Assembly: GCA_018066005.1 (NCBI GenBank)
Contig: JAGHSG010000125.1
Span: 1 to 8,388 of the forward strand
Reading direction: 5' to 3'
Source: Bacteroidales bacterium
GTDB taxonomy: Bacteria; Bacteroidota; Bacteroidia; Bacteroidales; Paludibacteraceae
DNA length: 8,388 bases
Under the pieces are notes generated by a model. The model ran no database searches. It saw only the letters and a program-made list of their open reading frames with translations, and had not been told where the DNA came from. The position numbers were made by a program, and so were the translations under genes. Each line of letters starts with the position of its first letter. Positions within the stretch are counted from its first letter, which is position 1. This document shows positions 1 through 7,088 of the stretch, piece after piece.

Positions 1-786
1 AAATTAGCCATGCCTATTTTAGGAACGAAGAAAAGTGTACGCGCCCTCTCCCGTAAGAAAGAGACCGCCTTGCGTTTTATGCAGCAAAACTACACGCCGG
101 ACAAGATGGTGGTGTTTGTACAAGGCAATCTGCACGCCACACAAGTATTCGAATATATCGGTCACGTCTTTGCAATCACCCGTTTATCACCCGTTAATCA
201 ACCGTTCTACTCCCGTTCTACCCCCGTTAAGATGACTGCCGAAACGCGGACCTACAAGAAGCACACGCATCAGGTTCATGTGATGATGGGCGGACGGGCT
301 TACCCAATAGGGCATAAGAAACAATTAGCCCTCTATCTGCTGAATAATATCCTCGGCGGAGGCAGCATGTCATCCAGACTGAATTTGAGTTTACGCGAAA
401 AACGGGGGCTGGTCTATTCCATCGAATCGCAATACACCCCTCTGAGCGACAGTGGTTATTGGAGCATCTATTTTGCTTCGGACGCGAAAGATAAAGACGA
501 GTGTATTCGGTTGATTCATAAAGAATTAGACAAGCTGCGCCAACAGCCGTTGACGGACAAGCAGATGCAACGGGCGTTGAGACAATTGTATGGTCAAATG
601 GCTATTTCGGCGGAGAATCAGGAGAATAATGTGCTGGCGATGGCCAAACTGATGTTGTACCACAATACTGCCCCGACTTGGCAAGAGACTTTTAAGCAAA
701 TAGAGCAACTGCAAGCAAGCGATTTATTGGAGACGGCACAAGAGATATTTACCGAAGACAATCTATCCGTACTAACGTACGAATAA
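1..786 (+). CDS. M16 family zinc peptidase, C-terminal part (5' end outside window)
   Basis: This is the C-terminal portion of a pitrilysin/insulinase-type (M16) peptidase. The frame is open to the left edge (codons Lys-Leu-Ala precede the first Met at position 10), and that Met lies inside a conserved stretch, so it is not the real start. Visible family landmarks are MPILGTKKSV followed by YTPDKMVVFVQGN, the usual link into the second beta strand of the first M16 domain. LGGGSMSSRL (about 352-381) and LREKRGLVYS (about 391-420) follow, the conserved Arg/Tyr region of the inactive second domain that helps hold the peptide substrate. The catalytic HxxEH motif should lie upstream, outside the window. 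Family members degrade peptides or processed proteins in the cytoplasm or periplasm; location cannot be judged here. The gene ends before a strong terminator, so it is probably a separate transcription unit from the importer operon. Arg codon use (CGG 5 of 14) differs from the downstream genes. Confidence 0.9.
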   Translation, partial: KLAMPILGTKKSVRALSRKKETALRFMQQNYTPDKMVVFVQGNLHATQVFEYIGHVFAITRLSPVNQPFYSRSTPVKMTAETRTYKKHTHQVHVMMGGRAYPIGHKKQLALYLLNNILGGGSMSSRLNLSLREKRGLVYSIESQYTPLSDSGYWSIYFASDAKDKDECIRLIHKELDKLRQQPLTDKQMQRALRQLYGQMAISAENQENNVLAMAKLMLYHNTAPTWQETFKQIEQLQASDLLETAQEIFTEDNLSVLTYE

Positions 787-824
787 CGTCATTCTTTCAT
801 TTATTTCGCACACAAAAAAACAAC

Positions 825-860
825 AAAGCAGGAGAAAAAAATATTTTTTCTGCTTTTTTA
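825..860 (+). terminator. Rho-independent terminator after the M16 peptidase gene
   Basis: AAAGCA (825-830) pairs with TGCTTT (851-856), and GAAAAAA (834-840) pairs with TTTTTTC (844-850). The loop is 3 nt (ATA) and a GGA bulge lies on the 5' side. The stem runs straight into a T-tract (854-859). It sits 38 nt after the M16 stop codon. The A-rich 5' flank means it could also work weakly on the other strand, but no gene faces it in this window. Confidence 0.8.
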
Positions 861-892
861 TTTGCGTATATTGATTTTTTTTTGTAACTTTG
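861..892 (+). promoter_or_regulatory. Bacteroides-type promoter for the susC-like operon
   Basis: TTTG at 861-864 matches the -33 element and TAACTTTG at 885-892 matches the -7 element (TAnnTTTG) recognised by the primary sigma factor of Bacteroidetes. The spacer is 20 nt, within the usual 19-21, and contains a nine-base T run (875-883). Transcription should start near 897-901, giving a leader of about 80 nt before the ATG at 978. The promoter begins 2 nt after the T-tract of the upstream terminator. No regulator gene (ECF sigma/anti-sigma, hybrid two-component) is visible in the window, so control beyond basal transcription cannot be read. Confidence 0.8.
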
Positions 893-913
893 CACTCTCT
901 TATCTTCTATACC

Positions 914-941
914 ATGTACGCACCTTGTACATATATAGGTG
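914..941 (+). promoter_or_regulatory. Crossing inverted repeats in the leader (possible H-type pseudoknot or operator)
   Basis: Two inverted repeats interlock. ATGTAC (914-919) pairs with GTACAT (927-932), and CACCT (921-925) pairs with AGGTG (937-941). The arms alternate, so both can form together only as an H-type pseudoknot, with stems of 6 and 5 bp and connecting segments of 1, 1 and 4 nt. Otherwise they are mutually exclusive hairpins. The element ends 36 nt before the susC-like start codon. It could be an RNA structure that controls the operon or a palindromic protein-binding site; chance occurrence is not excluded because the stems are short. Confidence 0.35.
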
Positions 942-977
942 AAAAACACAACGTAAAGTATTATTAATTATAACAAC

Positions 978-3900
978 ATGAGTAAAATTTATGTATTTGT
1001 AGTCAGCCTTTTCTTGTCCACGGCGGCGCTAATAGCGCAGACGAAAGTGACGGGAGTTGTGCTGGAAGATTCAGGAGAGGGTGCTATCGGCGCCAACGTT
1101 GTTGCAGAAGGCACGACGGTGGGTACCGTAACCGACTTTGACGGTAATTTTGAATTAACCGTTCCTGCCGGTGTGAAGCACCTGATTATCTCCTCCATTG
1201 GTTTTAAAACCGTGACGGTAGCCGTAAAGCCAACCATTAAAGTTAAATTGGAGAGTGAGTCCACTCAATTGGAAGACGTTGTGGTGACGGGTATGGTCAA
1301 GCAGGACAAGCGTCTGTTCACCGGTGCCTCCACAAAGGTGGATGCCGAAAAGAACAAACTGGACGGTGTGGCCGATGTCAGCCGTAGTTTGGAAGGTCGT
1401 GCTGCCGGTGTGAGCGTTCAGAACGTCAGCGGAACATTCGGTTCTGCACCTAAGATCCGTGTCCGTGGTGCCACCTCCATTTATGGTGCCAGCAAGCCTT
1501 TGTGGGTTGTGGATGGAATCGTGATTGAAGACGCAGTAGAACTGAGTGCAGACGATTTGAGCAGTGGTGATGCCGAAACGATGATTTCGAGTGCCATTGC
1601 CGGACTGAATGCCGACGATATTGAGAGTTTCCAAATCTTGAAAGACGGTTCTGCCACCAGTATTTACGGTGCCCGCGCTATGGCAGGTGTGATTGTTGTT
1701 ACCACCAAGAAAGGTAAAGCAGGACAAAGTAAGTTGAACTATACTTGCGAATTAACCTATCGTATGGTGCCTAACTATAACGATTACAATATCTGTAACT
1801 CGCAAGAGCAGATGGGTATTTATCAAGAGTTGGAGCGCAAAGGTTGGTTGGAATATTCCACCCTGAGCAGCGCCAAGAACTCGGGTATCTATGGACGTAT
1901 GTATCAATTGATTAACCAAGCTGAAGACGGCGGTTACGGATTGGCAAACACTCCGGAGGCCAAGAACGCTTATCTGCGTCAGGCCGAGTTCGCCAACACC
2001 AACTGGTTCAACGAGTTGTTCAACCACACCATTATGCACAACCACTCTATCAGTTTCTCAACCGGTACAGACCGCGGTCGTGTGTATGCTTCGTTGAGTG
2101 CTATGCAAGATCCGGGCTGGTATAAATCCAGTGATGTGCTGCGTTTCACCGGTAACTTGAACGGTAGTTATGAACTGCTGCCGACAACCGCCAAACAGCA
2201 TTTGACATTGAATATTGCCACGAGCGGCAGTTACCGTAAGCAGAAAGCACCGGGAACAATTTCTTCACAGACCGACCCCATCACGGGTGCCGTGAGCCGT
2301 GAATTCGACATCAACCCGTTCTCGTATGCCATGAACACCTCGCGTGCCATGCAACCGGGAGAGACTTATCGTCGTAACTATTGTGACTTTAACATCAACG
2401 ATGAGTTGGAAAAAAACTATATCGACATCAAAGTAGCGGAAGTTAAATTCCAAGGCGAATTGAACTACAAACCTATCCGTGGTCTGGAAATCAGTGCTTT
2501 AGGTGCTATCCGTTACCAAATGAATAAGTTGGAGCACAATATCAAGGATGACAGTAACCAAGCGCGTGCCTATCGTGCCGGTATTGATCCTGAGGATAAC
2601 ACGATTCGTAGTGCCAACTCCTTCTTATACACCGACCCCGATGATCCCAAGGCACTACCTATTTCCGTATTGCCCCAAGGTGGTATTTATGACGTAACCG
2701 AGTACTCGTTGCTGTCTTACGACTTCCGCGGAACCATCACGTATAATGGTGCTTTCGGTGCTAACGAAGACCATATTCTGAGTGTCTTCTTGGGTGCTGA
2801 ATTGAATGCTTCTGACCGTCAAAGCACATGGAATCGCGGTTGGGGTTACCAATACGAAAACGGCGGTGTGCCCTATACCGACTATCGTTTGTTCAAGCAG
2901 AGTCAGGAGGAGAACAGTCAGTATTTCTCCAACCAGTTTACCTACTACCGCAACCTTGCCTTCTTTGCTAACGCATCGTATTCGTACAAAGGTCGTTACA
3001 CCGCTACGGGTACATTCCGTTACGAGGGTACGAATAAGTTAGGAAAGAGCCGCAGCGCACGTTGGTTGCCTACTTGGAACGTCAGTTTGGCATGGAACGC
3101 TCACGAGGAGAACTGGTGGAGACCTACGTTTGACAAGTGGTGGACAGCCGCTAAGTTGCGTGCCAGTTACTCACTGACAGCAGACCGTGGTCCGGCAGAG
3201 ATTAGTAACTCGTTGGCTATCTTCCAAAGTTACAGTCCTTATCGTCCGCTGAGTAGCGTGAGCGAGACCGGTATTCAGTTGGCAGAGTTAGAGAACAGCG
3301 AACTGACCTACGAGAAAAAACGTGAGTTAAACATCGGTGTTGACTTGGGCTTTATTGATAACCGTATCAATTTGGTATTTGACTGGTACACCCGTGATAA
3401 TTACGATTTGATTGGTATTGTTCAGACGATGGGTGTAGGTGGTGCCACCGATAAATACGCCAACGACGCCAGCATGAAATCCAGCGGTGTGGAATTGACT
3501 CTTTCTACCCTGAATATCAAGACGAAAGATTGGACTTGGACAACCGACTTTACCTTCTCTCACTCCAAAAACGAGATTACCAAGTTGAACTCCTTCTCCA
3601 GAATATATCAATTAGTAAACGGTTACGGTCGTTTGGAAGGTTATCCGGTAGGTGCCTTGTTCTCCATTCCGTTTGCCGGACTGACCGAAGAAGGTCTGCC
3701 GACGTTCTACACCAACACAGAGCGCACCGAGACCACTATGACCGATATTGACTTGCAATCCTATACCAATTTGGACTTCCTCAAGTACGAAGGTTCAATT
3801 GACCCGACTATTCAAGGTGGTTTCCGCAATACCGTTAGTTGGAAAGGTTTGACTTTGGATATCTTCTTCACTTATAGTGCAGGTAATGTGATTCGTTTGG

Positions 3901-4331
3901 ATCCGTTATGCTATGTTTACAATAGTGAGTATAGCGACCTGACCGCCAGCATGAAGGAAATGAAAAACCGTTGGGTAGTTCCCGGAGACGAGAAAACGAC
4001 TACTATCCCCACGATTGCTACCTCACGTCAAATGCAGGACATTCCCAACTTGAACGTGGCTTATTCGTGCTACAACTACAGCGACAAGCGTGTCGCAAAA
4101 GGTGATTTCATCCGTTTGAAAGAGATTTCCTTGGGTTACTCGTTGCCGAAGAAATTGTTTGAGAACCAAAAGGCTGTATCCAGTTTCTCGGTTAAGTTCT
4201 CTGCCACGAACATCGCACTTGTATATGCAGACAAGAAACTGAATGGTCGTGACCCGGAATATTATAATACCGGTGGTGTAAGTTCACCTATTCCACGTCA
4301 GTTCACGCTGACATTCCGTTTAGGTATGTAA
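978..4331 (+). CDS. SusC/RagA-family TonB-dependent outer-membrane transporter
   Basis: This is the barrel component of a SusCD importer, which moves large nutrients across the outer membrane using TonB energy. At 1117 residues it is full length for the family. Residues 1-20 form a signal peptide ending in LIA before QTKV. Residues 22-95 are a carboxypeptidase-regulatory-like beta domain (GVVLEDSGEGAIGANV, DFDGNFELTVP). LEDVVVTGM (98-106) is the TonB-box-like segment that leads into the plug (about 117-245). The plug carries RVRGATSIYG (161-170), PLWVVDG (174-180) and LKDGSATSIYGARAMAGVIV (221-240), all SusC signatures. The remainder is the 22-strand-type barrel, with alternating aromatic strands and a terminal QFTLTFRLGM. 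The start has no Shine-Dalgarno sequence, only an A/T-rich leader, which is common in Bacteroidetes. Arg codons are nearly all CGT or CGC, in keeping with high expression. The substrate cannot be read from the sequence. Confidence 0.96.
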   Translation: MSKIYVFVVSLFLSTAALIAQTKVTGVVLEDSGEGAIGANVVAEGTTVGTVTDFDGNFELTVPAGVKHLIISSIGFKTVTVAVKPTIKVKLESESTQLEDVVVTGMVKQDKRLFTGASTKVDAEKNKLDGVADVSRSLEGRAAGVSVQNVSGTFGSAPKIRVRGATSIYGASKPLWVVDGIVIEDAVELSADDLSSGDAETMISSAIAGLNADDIESFQILKDGSATSIYGARAMAGVIVVTTKKGKAGQSKLNYTCELTYRMVPNYNDYNICNSQEQMGIYQELERKGWLEYSTLSSAKNSGIYGRMYQLINQAEDGGYGLANTPEAKNAYLRQAEFANTNWFNELFNHTIMHNHSISFSTGTDRGRVYASLSAMQDPGWYKSSDVLRFTGNLNGSYELLPTTAKQHLTLNIATSGSYRKQKAPGTISSQTDPITGAVSREFDINPFSYAMNTSRAMQPGETYRRNYCDFNINDELEKNYIDIKVAEVKFQGELNYKPIRGLEISALGAIRYQMNKLEHNIKDDSNQARAYRAGIDPEDNTIRSANSFLYTDPDDPKALPISVLPQGGIYDVTEYSLLSYDFRGTITYNGAFGANEDHILSVFLGAELNASDRQSTWNRGWGYQYENGGVPYTDYRLFKQSQEENSQYFSNQFTYYRNLAFFANASYSYKGRYTATGTFRYEGTNKLGKSRSARWLPTWNVSLAWNAHEENWWRPTFDKWWTAAKLRASYSLTADRGPAEISNSLAIFQSYSPYRPLSSVSETGIQLAELENSELTYEKKRELNIGVDLGFIDNRINLVFDWYTRDNYDLIGIVQTMGVGGATDKYANDASMKSSGVELTLSTLNIKTKDWTWTTDFTFSHSKNEITKLNSFSRIYQLVNGYGRLEGYPVGALFSIPFAGLTEEGLPTFYTNTERTETTMTDIDLQSYTNLDFLKYEGSIDPTIQGGFRNTVSWKGLTLDIFFTYSAGNVIRLDPLCYVYNSEYSDLTASMKEMKNRWVVPGDEKTTTIPTIATSRQMQDIPNLNVAYSCYNYSDKRVAKGDFIRLKEISLGYSLPKKLFENQKAVSSFSVKFSATNIALVYADKKLNGRDPEYYNTGGVSSPIPRQFTLTFRLGM

Positions 4332-4354
4332 TTGATTGACGAATGATTAGAAGA

Positions 4355-4360
4355 AAGGAA
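4355..4360 (+). promoter_or_regulatory. Ribosome binding site that fixes the susD-like start at 4367
   Basis: AAGGAA lies 6 nt before the ATG at 4367. An in-frame ATG at 4343 would add eight residues (MIRRKERI) ahead of a complete lipoprotein signal peptide and has no comparable site upstream, so 4367 is preferred. Confidence 0.65.
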
Positions 4361-4366
4361 AGAATT

Positions 4367-6112
4367 ATGAAAAAGAACACCTTATATATTATTATCGCCC
4401 TCGCATGCGCGGGGCTGACAGGTTGCAAGGACAGTTTCTTGGACAAGAACCCCGATATGCGTGCCGTTATTGACACGAAAGATAAAGTTCGTCTGCTATT
4501 GGTTAGTGCCTATTCGGATGCCAATACGGGGCCTTTGATGGAGTATTCGTCCGACAATATCGTGGATAACAATGCTCCTGACGCTACCGGTCACACCAAG
4601 TCGCTTGTTCCACTGAGCAAGATGTACGATGAGATTTTTGCATGGCAACCCGTTGTCAGCAGTGGTGCTCAAGACTCTCCCAAGTACCTTTGGAACGGAC
4701 ACTACTCTGCCATTGCTGCTTGTAACCAAGCGTTGGAAGCTATTGCTGAGTTAGAAGCTAAAGGTATCAATATGGATGCCGAAAAAGCAGAAGCATTACT
4801 CAGCCGTGCTTACCACCATTTCTTGTTAACATGCGTATTCTGCCAAGCCTACAAAGGTGATCAAACCAGCAGTCAAGACTTAGGTTTGGTCTATATGACC
4901 GAGCCTGAAACGACCGTTAAGCCCACCTATCACCGTGAGACGTTGACAGAGACCTACCGACACATTGAAGAGGACTTAAAAATCGGTTTGGATTTGGTTT
5001 CCGACGAGTATTATAGCGTTCCCAAATATCACTTTAACGTAAAAGCCGCTCATGCTTTCGCCGTACGTTTCTATTTGTACAAACGTGATTGGAACAAAGT
5101 AATTGAGCATGCCAACATCGTTTTAGGAACCGATCCGGAGATGACACGTGCTTTATTGTTTGACAACTATAATGCACACGTAACTTGTACCGACTTTGAG
5201 CAAGAGTCATACGCGTGGATAGACCCCAATTCGCCCAGTAACTTGTTGATTATGACCCACATGTCATCTGAGCCCTACACCAGTTATCCGAGTTATGCCC
5301 GTTATCAATGTGCAGGCAATGCGTTGGATTATTCGTTGCTGAGCGCAGGACCTATTTGGAAGAAACGCGCGTTAATCGCCAGCTTGAGTGTATGGAGCTT
5401 TGGTAGCGACCACTACGGCAGTTTCTTGGCTAAACATGCTGACTTCTTTGAATACACCGACAAGGTGAATGGTTACGGATTTATTCATGCCATCACGCGT
5501 CAGTTAACCACCAATGAGACCTTGCTCAGCCGTGCCGAGGCAAAAGTGATGACAAACGACTTGACCGGTGCTGTGGAAGATTTGCGCACATGGTGCTTGG
5601 CATACGACATCAATGACCGTCCCAGTATGGATACGATGATGGTTGGCGATTCTGTTGCTCGTGCCAACCTCAAGCCGGAGAAGATCAAAAATTTCTATGC
5701 CACTGCTCAAGGCGAAGCACATAACGCTGTTGTGCTACACCCCGAAGGAGAGGATGCCAAAGGAGAACCCTTCAAGGTTAGTGACGACATACTGCCGTTC
5801 TTGCGCTGCTGCTTGCATTTCCGTCGTATCGAGACCGTTCATGACGGTTGGCGTTGGATGGACTTGAAGCGTTATGGAATTGAGATTACTCATATTCAAG
5901 GAACATCAGGTCCGCAAGTACTCAAATACGATGACCCACGTCGGGCTATTCAGTTGCCGCAAGAAGTTATTCTTGCCGGTTTGGAAGCCAACCCCGAATT
6001 GGGTACACCCAGTGGAAGCGGGGCTTCTGTAATGGTTCCTGATGATAAGACCGACCAACCGACTTTGAGTCCGCGTATTGTCGGATTCACAGCAACTCGT
6101 TTAACTGAATAA
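4367..6112 (+). CDS. SusD/RagB-family surface lipoprotein (substrate-binding lid)
   Basis: This is the partner of the SusC-like barrel: an alpha-helical lipoprotein that captures the ligand at the cell surface and closes over the transporter. It has 581 residues from the chosen start. The signal peptide ends in lipobox LTGC with the acylated Cys at 20, followed by KDSFLDKNP, the typical SusD mature N-terminus. The N-terminal SusD-like region includes YLWNGHYSAIAACNQALE (about 107-124) and the TPR-like helix LLSRAYHHFLLTCVF (144-158). Further helices follow at NVKAAHAFAVRFYLYKRDW (224-242) and in the C-terminal domain at LLSRAEAKVMTND (386-398). The signatures HDGWRWMDLKRYG (492-504) and LPQEVILAGLEANPELG (530-546) come near the end. 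A Gly/Ser/Pro-rich tail of about 35 residues follows, longer than in many SusD proteins. The gene starts 35 nt after the susC-like stop with no terminator between, so the two are cotranscribed. Binding specificity is not evident. Confidence 0.95.
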   Translation: MKKNTLYIIIALACAGLTGCKDSFLDKNPDMRAVIDTKDKVRLLLVSAYSDANTGPLMEYSSDNIVDNNAPDATGHTKSLVPLSKMYDEIFAWQPVVSSGAQDSPKYLWNGHYSAIAACNQALEAIAELEAKGINMDAEKAEALLSRAYHHFLLTCVFCQAYKGDQTSSQDLGLVYMTEPETTVKPTYHRETLTETYRHIEEDLKIGLDLVSDEYYSVPKYHFNVKAAHAFAVRFYLYKRDWNKVIEHANIVLGTDPEMTRALLFDNYNAHVTCTDFEQESYAWIDPNSPSNLLIMTHMSSEPYTSYPSYARYQCAGNALDYSLLSAGPIWKKRALIASLSVWSFGSDHYGSFLAKHADFFEYTDKVNGYGFIHAITRQLTTNETLLSRAEAKVMTNDLTGAVEDLRTWCLAYDINDRPSMDTMMVGDSVARANLKPEKIKNFYATAQGEAHNAVVLHPEGEDAKGEPFKVSDDILPFLRCCLHFRRIETVHDGWRWMDLKRYGIEITHIQGTSGPQVLKYDDPRRAIQLPQEVILAGLEANPELGTPSGSGASVMVPDDKTDQPTLSPRIVGFTATRLTE

Positions 6113-6114
6113 AG

Positions 6115-6121
6115 AAGGAGG
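6115..6121 (+). promoter_or_regulatory. Strong Shine-Dalgarno site of the metallohydrolase gene
   Basis: AAGGAGG is spaced 7 nt from the ATG at 6129 and lies 2 nt after the susD-like stop codon. Such a complete anti-16S match is uncommon in Bacteroidetes, and it supports the chosen start. Confidence 0.7.
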
Positions 6122-6128
6122 ACGAATT

Positions 6129-6992
6129 ATGAAAAAGACGTATATATTATTGGCATTGGTAACCCTTTGCATCGTTTCCTGTAAGAAGGATGAGTTAGAC
6201 AGTAAATCTATCTTTGTGGATCCCGTTGTTAAAACGGATACTTACACGTATGCGTTCGACCAATGGTTGAGTACCTATTTCACCAAGAAATACAATGTGG
6301 AATACATTTACAAGTTGGATGACGCCGCTATGGACCCCAACTATAATGTGGTTCCCGTTCGTTTAGGTATGGCAGATACCGTGGCTCACTTAAGTTTGTA
6401 CCTTTGGTACGATGTGTATGATAAAATAGTCGGAAAAGACTTCCTGACCACATACGGACCTAAGATGATTCAATTGGTGGGGTCCAGTATGATTAATGCC
6501 GCACAAGGTACGGAGAAATTAGGTTATGCCGAAGGTGGTATCAAGATTACGCTCATGAAGATTAACTCCATGAAAACGGATGATCCGGAAATGATGAATC
6601 ACTATATCTTCAATACGATGCACCATGAGTTCAGTCATATTCTGCACCAACAGAAGACCTACCCGAAGGATTTTGAGAGCATCACGCCTCAGGACTATGA
6701 CCCCAGTGGATGGCAGTACCGTTATGACAAATCGACCAAAGACATGTGGTTACGTGAGAAACCGGCATGGAAATTGGGCTTTGTAACTTGTTACGGCAGT
6801 AGCGAGACCCATGAGGACTTTGTGGAGACGATTGCCAACTATATCACCAAATCGGACGAGCAGTGGCAATTGATGTTGGATAGCGCCGGTGTAGATGGAG
6901 CTAAGTATATCACTACCAAATTAACAATGGTTCGTGATTGGTTAGCCGAGAAATACAATTACGATTTGGACGCTATGCATAAAGAGGTTTAA
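6129..6992 (+). CDS. Substrate import-associated zinc metallohydrolase lipoprotein
   Basis: This is a putative zinc-dependent peptidase or amidohydrolase anchored as a lipoprotein, of the kind repeatedly encoded next to SusCD pairs in Bacteroidetes (putative zinc-binding metallopeptidase family, by my recollection). It has 287 residues. The signal peptide ends in IVSC with the acylated Cys at 18, followed by KKDELDSK. The active-site helix contains MHHEFSHILHQ, with HEFSH at 166-170. His166 and His170 are the expected zinc ligands and Glu167 the general base. The later segment ETHEDFVETIANY (226-238) is a good candidate for the third, acidic ligand (Glu229 or Glu233). The gene follows the susD-like stop by 16 nt. 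The reading frame stops at TAA 6990-6992, but the same frame remains coding-like to 7073, so the C-terminus may be recently shortened. The catalytic core is intact, so the protein may still work. The natural substrate is unknown. Confidence 0.87.
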   Translation: MKKTYILLALVTLCIVSCKKDELDSKSIFVDPVVKTDTYTYAFDQWLSTYFTKKYNVEYIYKLDDAAMDPNYNVVPVRLGMADTVAHLSLYLWYDVYDKIVGKDFLTTYGPKMIQLVGSSMINAAQGTEKLGYAEGGIKITLMKINSMKTDDPEMMNHYIFNTMHHEFSHILHQQKTYPKDFESITPQDYDPSGWQYRYDKSTKDMWLREKPAWKLGFVTCYGSSETHEDFVETIANYITKSDEQWQLMLDSAGVDGAKYITTKLTMVRDWLAEKYNYDLDAMHKEV

Positions 6993-7073
6993 ACACGTCA
7001 ACAATACCTGCCCAAGTATTATGACAAGATTATGCAATGTGATTTTGACTATCAGAACTACCCGGAAAGGTAA
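6993..7073 (+). other. In-frame coding-like continuation of the metallohydrolase gene beyond its TAA
   Basis: After the TAA at 6990 the same frame stays open for 26 sense codons and closes with TAA at 7071-7073. It begins TRQQYLPKYYDKIM and ends DFDYQNYPER. The composition is that of a hydrophilic helical protein end and contains no ATG with a ribosome site. It is therefore better read as the detached tail of the upstream protein than as a small gene. If the TAA had been CAA, the joined sequence would be KEVQTRQQYLP and the protein 314 residues. The second stop lies 15 nt before the next ATG, nearly matching the 16 nt gap at the previous junction. It may have become plain intergenic sequence in this strain, or the TAA may be a sequencing error. 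Confidence 0.6.
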
Positions 7074-7074
7074 T

Positions 7075-7082
7075 AAAGGAGG
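7075..7082 (+). promoter_or_regulatory. Strong Shine-Dalgarno site of the DUF4302-type gene
   Basis: AAAGGAGG sits 6 nt before the ATG at 7089 and directly after the second TAA (7071-7073). It fixes the start of the next gene and mirrors the arrangement at 6115-6129. Confidence 0.7.
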
Positions 7083-7088
7083 ACAACA

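Noticed and set aside
914..967. Possible 17-codon upstream reading frame (MYAPCTYIGEKHNVKYY) in the leader
   Set aside because: There is no Shine-Dalgarno, its start lies inside the first inverted-repeat arm, and the peptide has no leader-peptide feature such as a run of one amino acid.
1..977. Functional link of the M16 peptidase with the importer operon
   Set aside because: Although both could handle peptides, a terminator and a separate promoter lie between them and their codon use differs. Adjacency alone is not enough.
1467..1673. Repeated ATSIYGA motif in the susC-like gene (about 1470 and 1653)
   Set aside because: Both copies sit at the usual plug-domain signature positions of SusC proteins. 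This is a family feature, not a recent duplication.
1155..1727. 190-codon open frame on the minus strand inside the susC-like gene
   Set aside because: Its protein is a His/Thr/Gly/Asn-rich composition typical of an antisense shadow, with no signal or domain. The opposite strand is strongly coding with clear SusC motifs. The other minus-strand frames within 989-8038 were rejected for the same reason.
4343..4366. Earlier in-frame start for the susD-like gene
   Set aside because: It would add MIRRKERI before a complete lipoprotein signal peptide. The ATG at 4367 has a well-spaced AAGGAA and gives a standard MKKN start.
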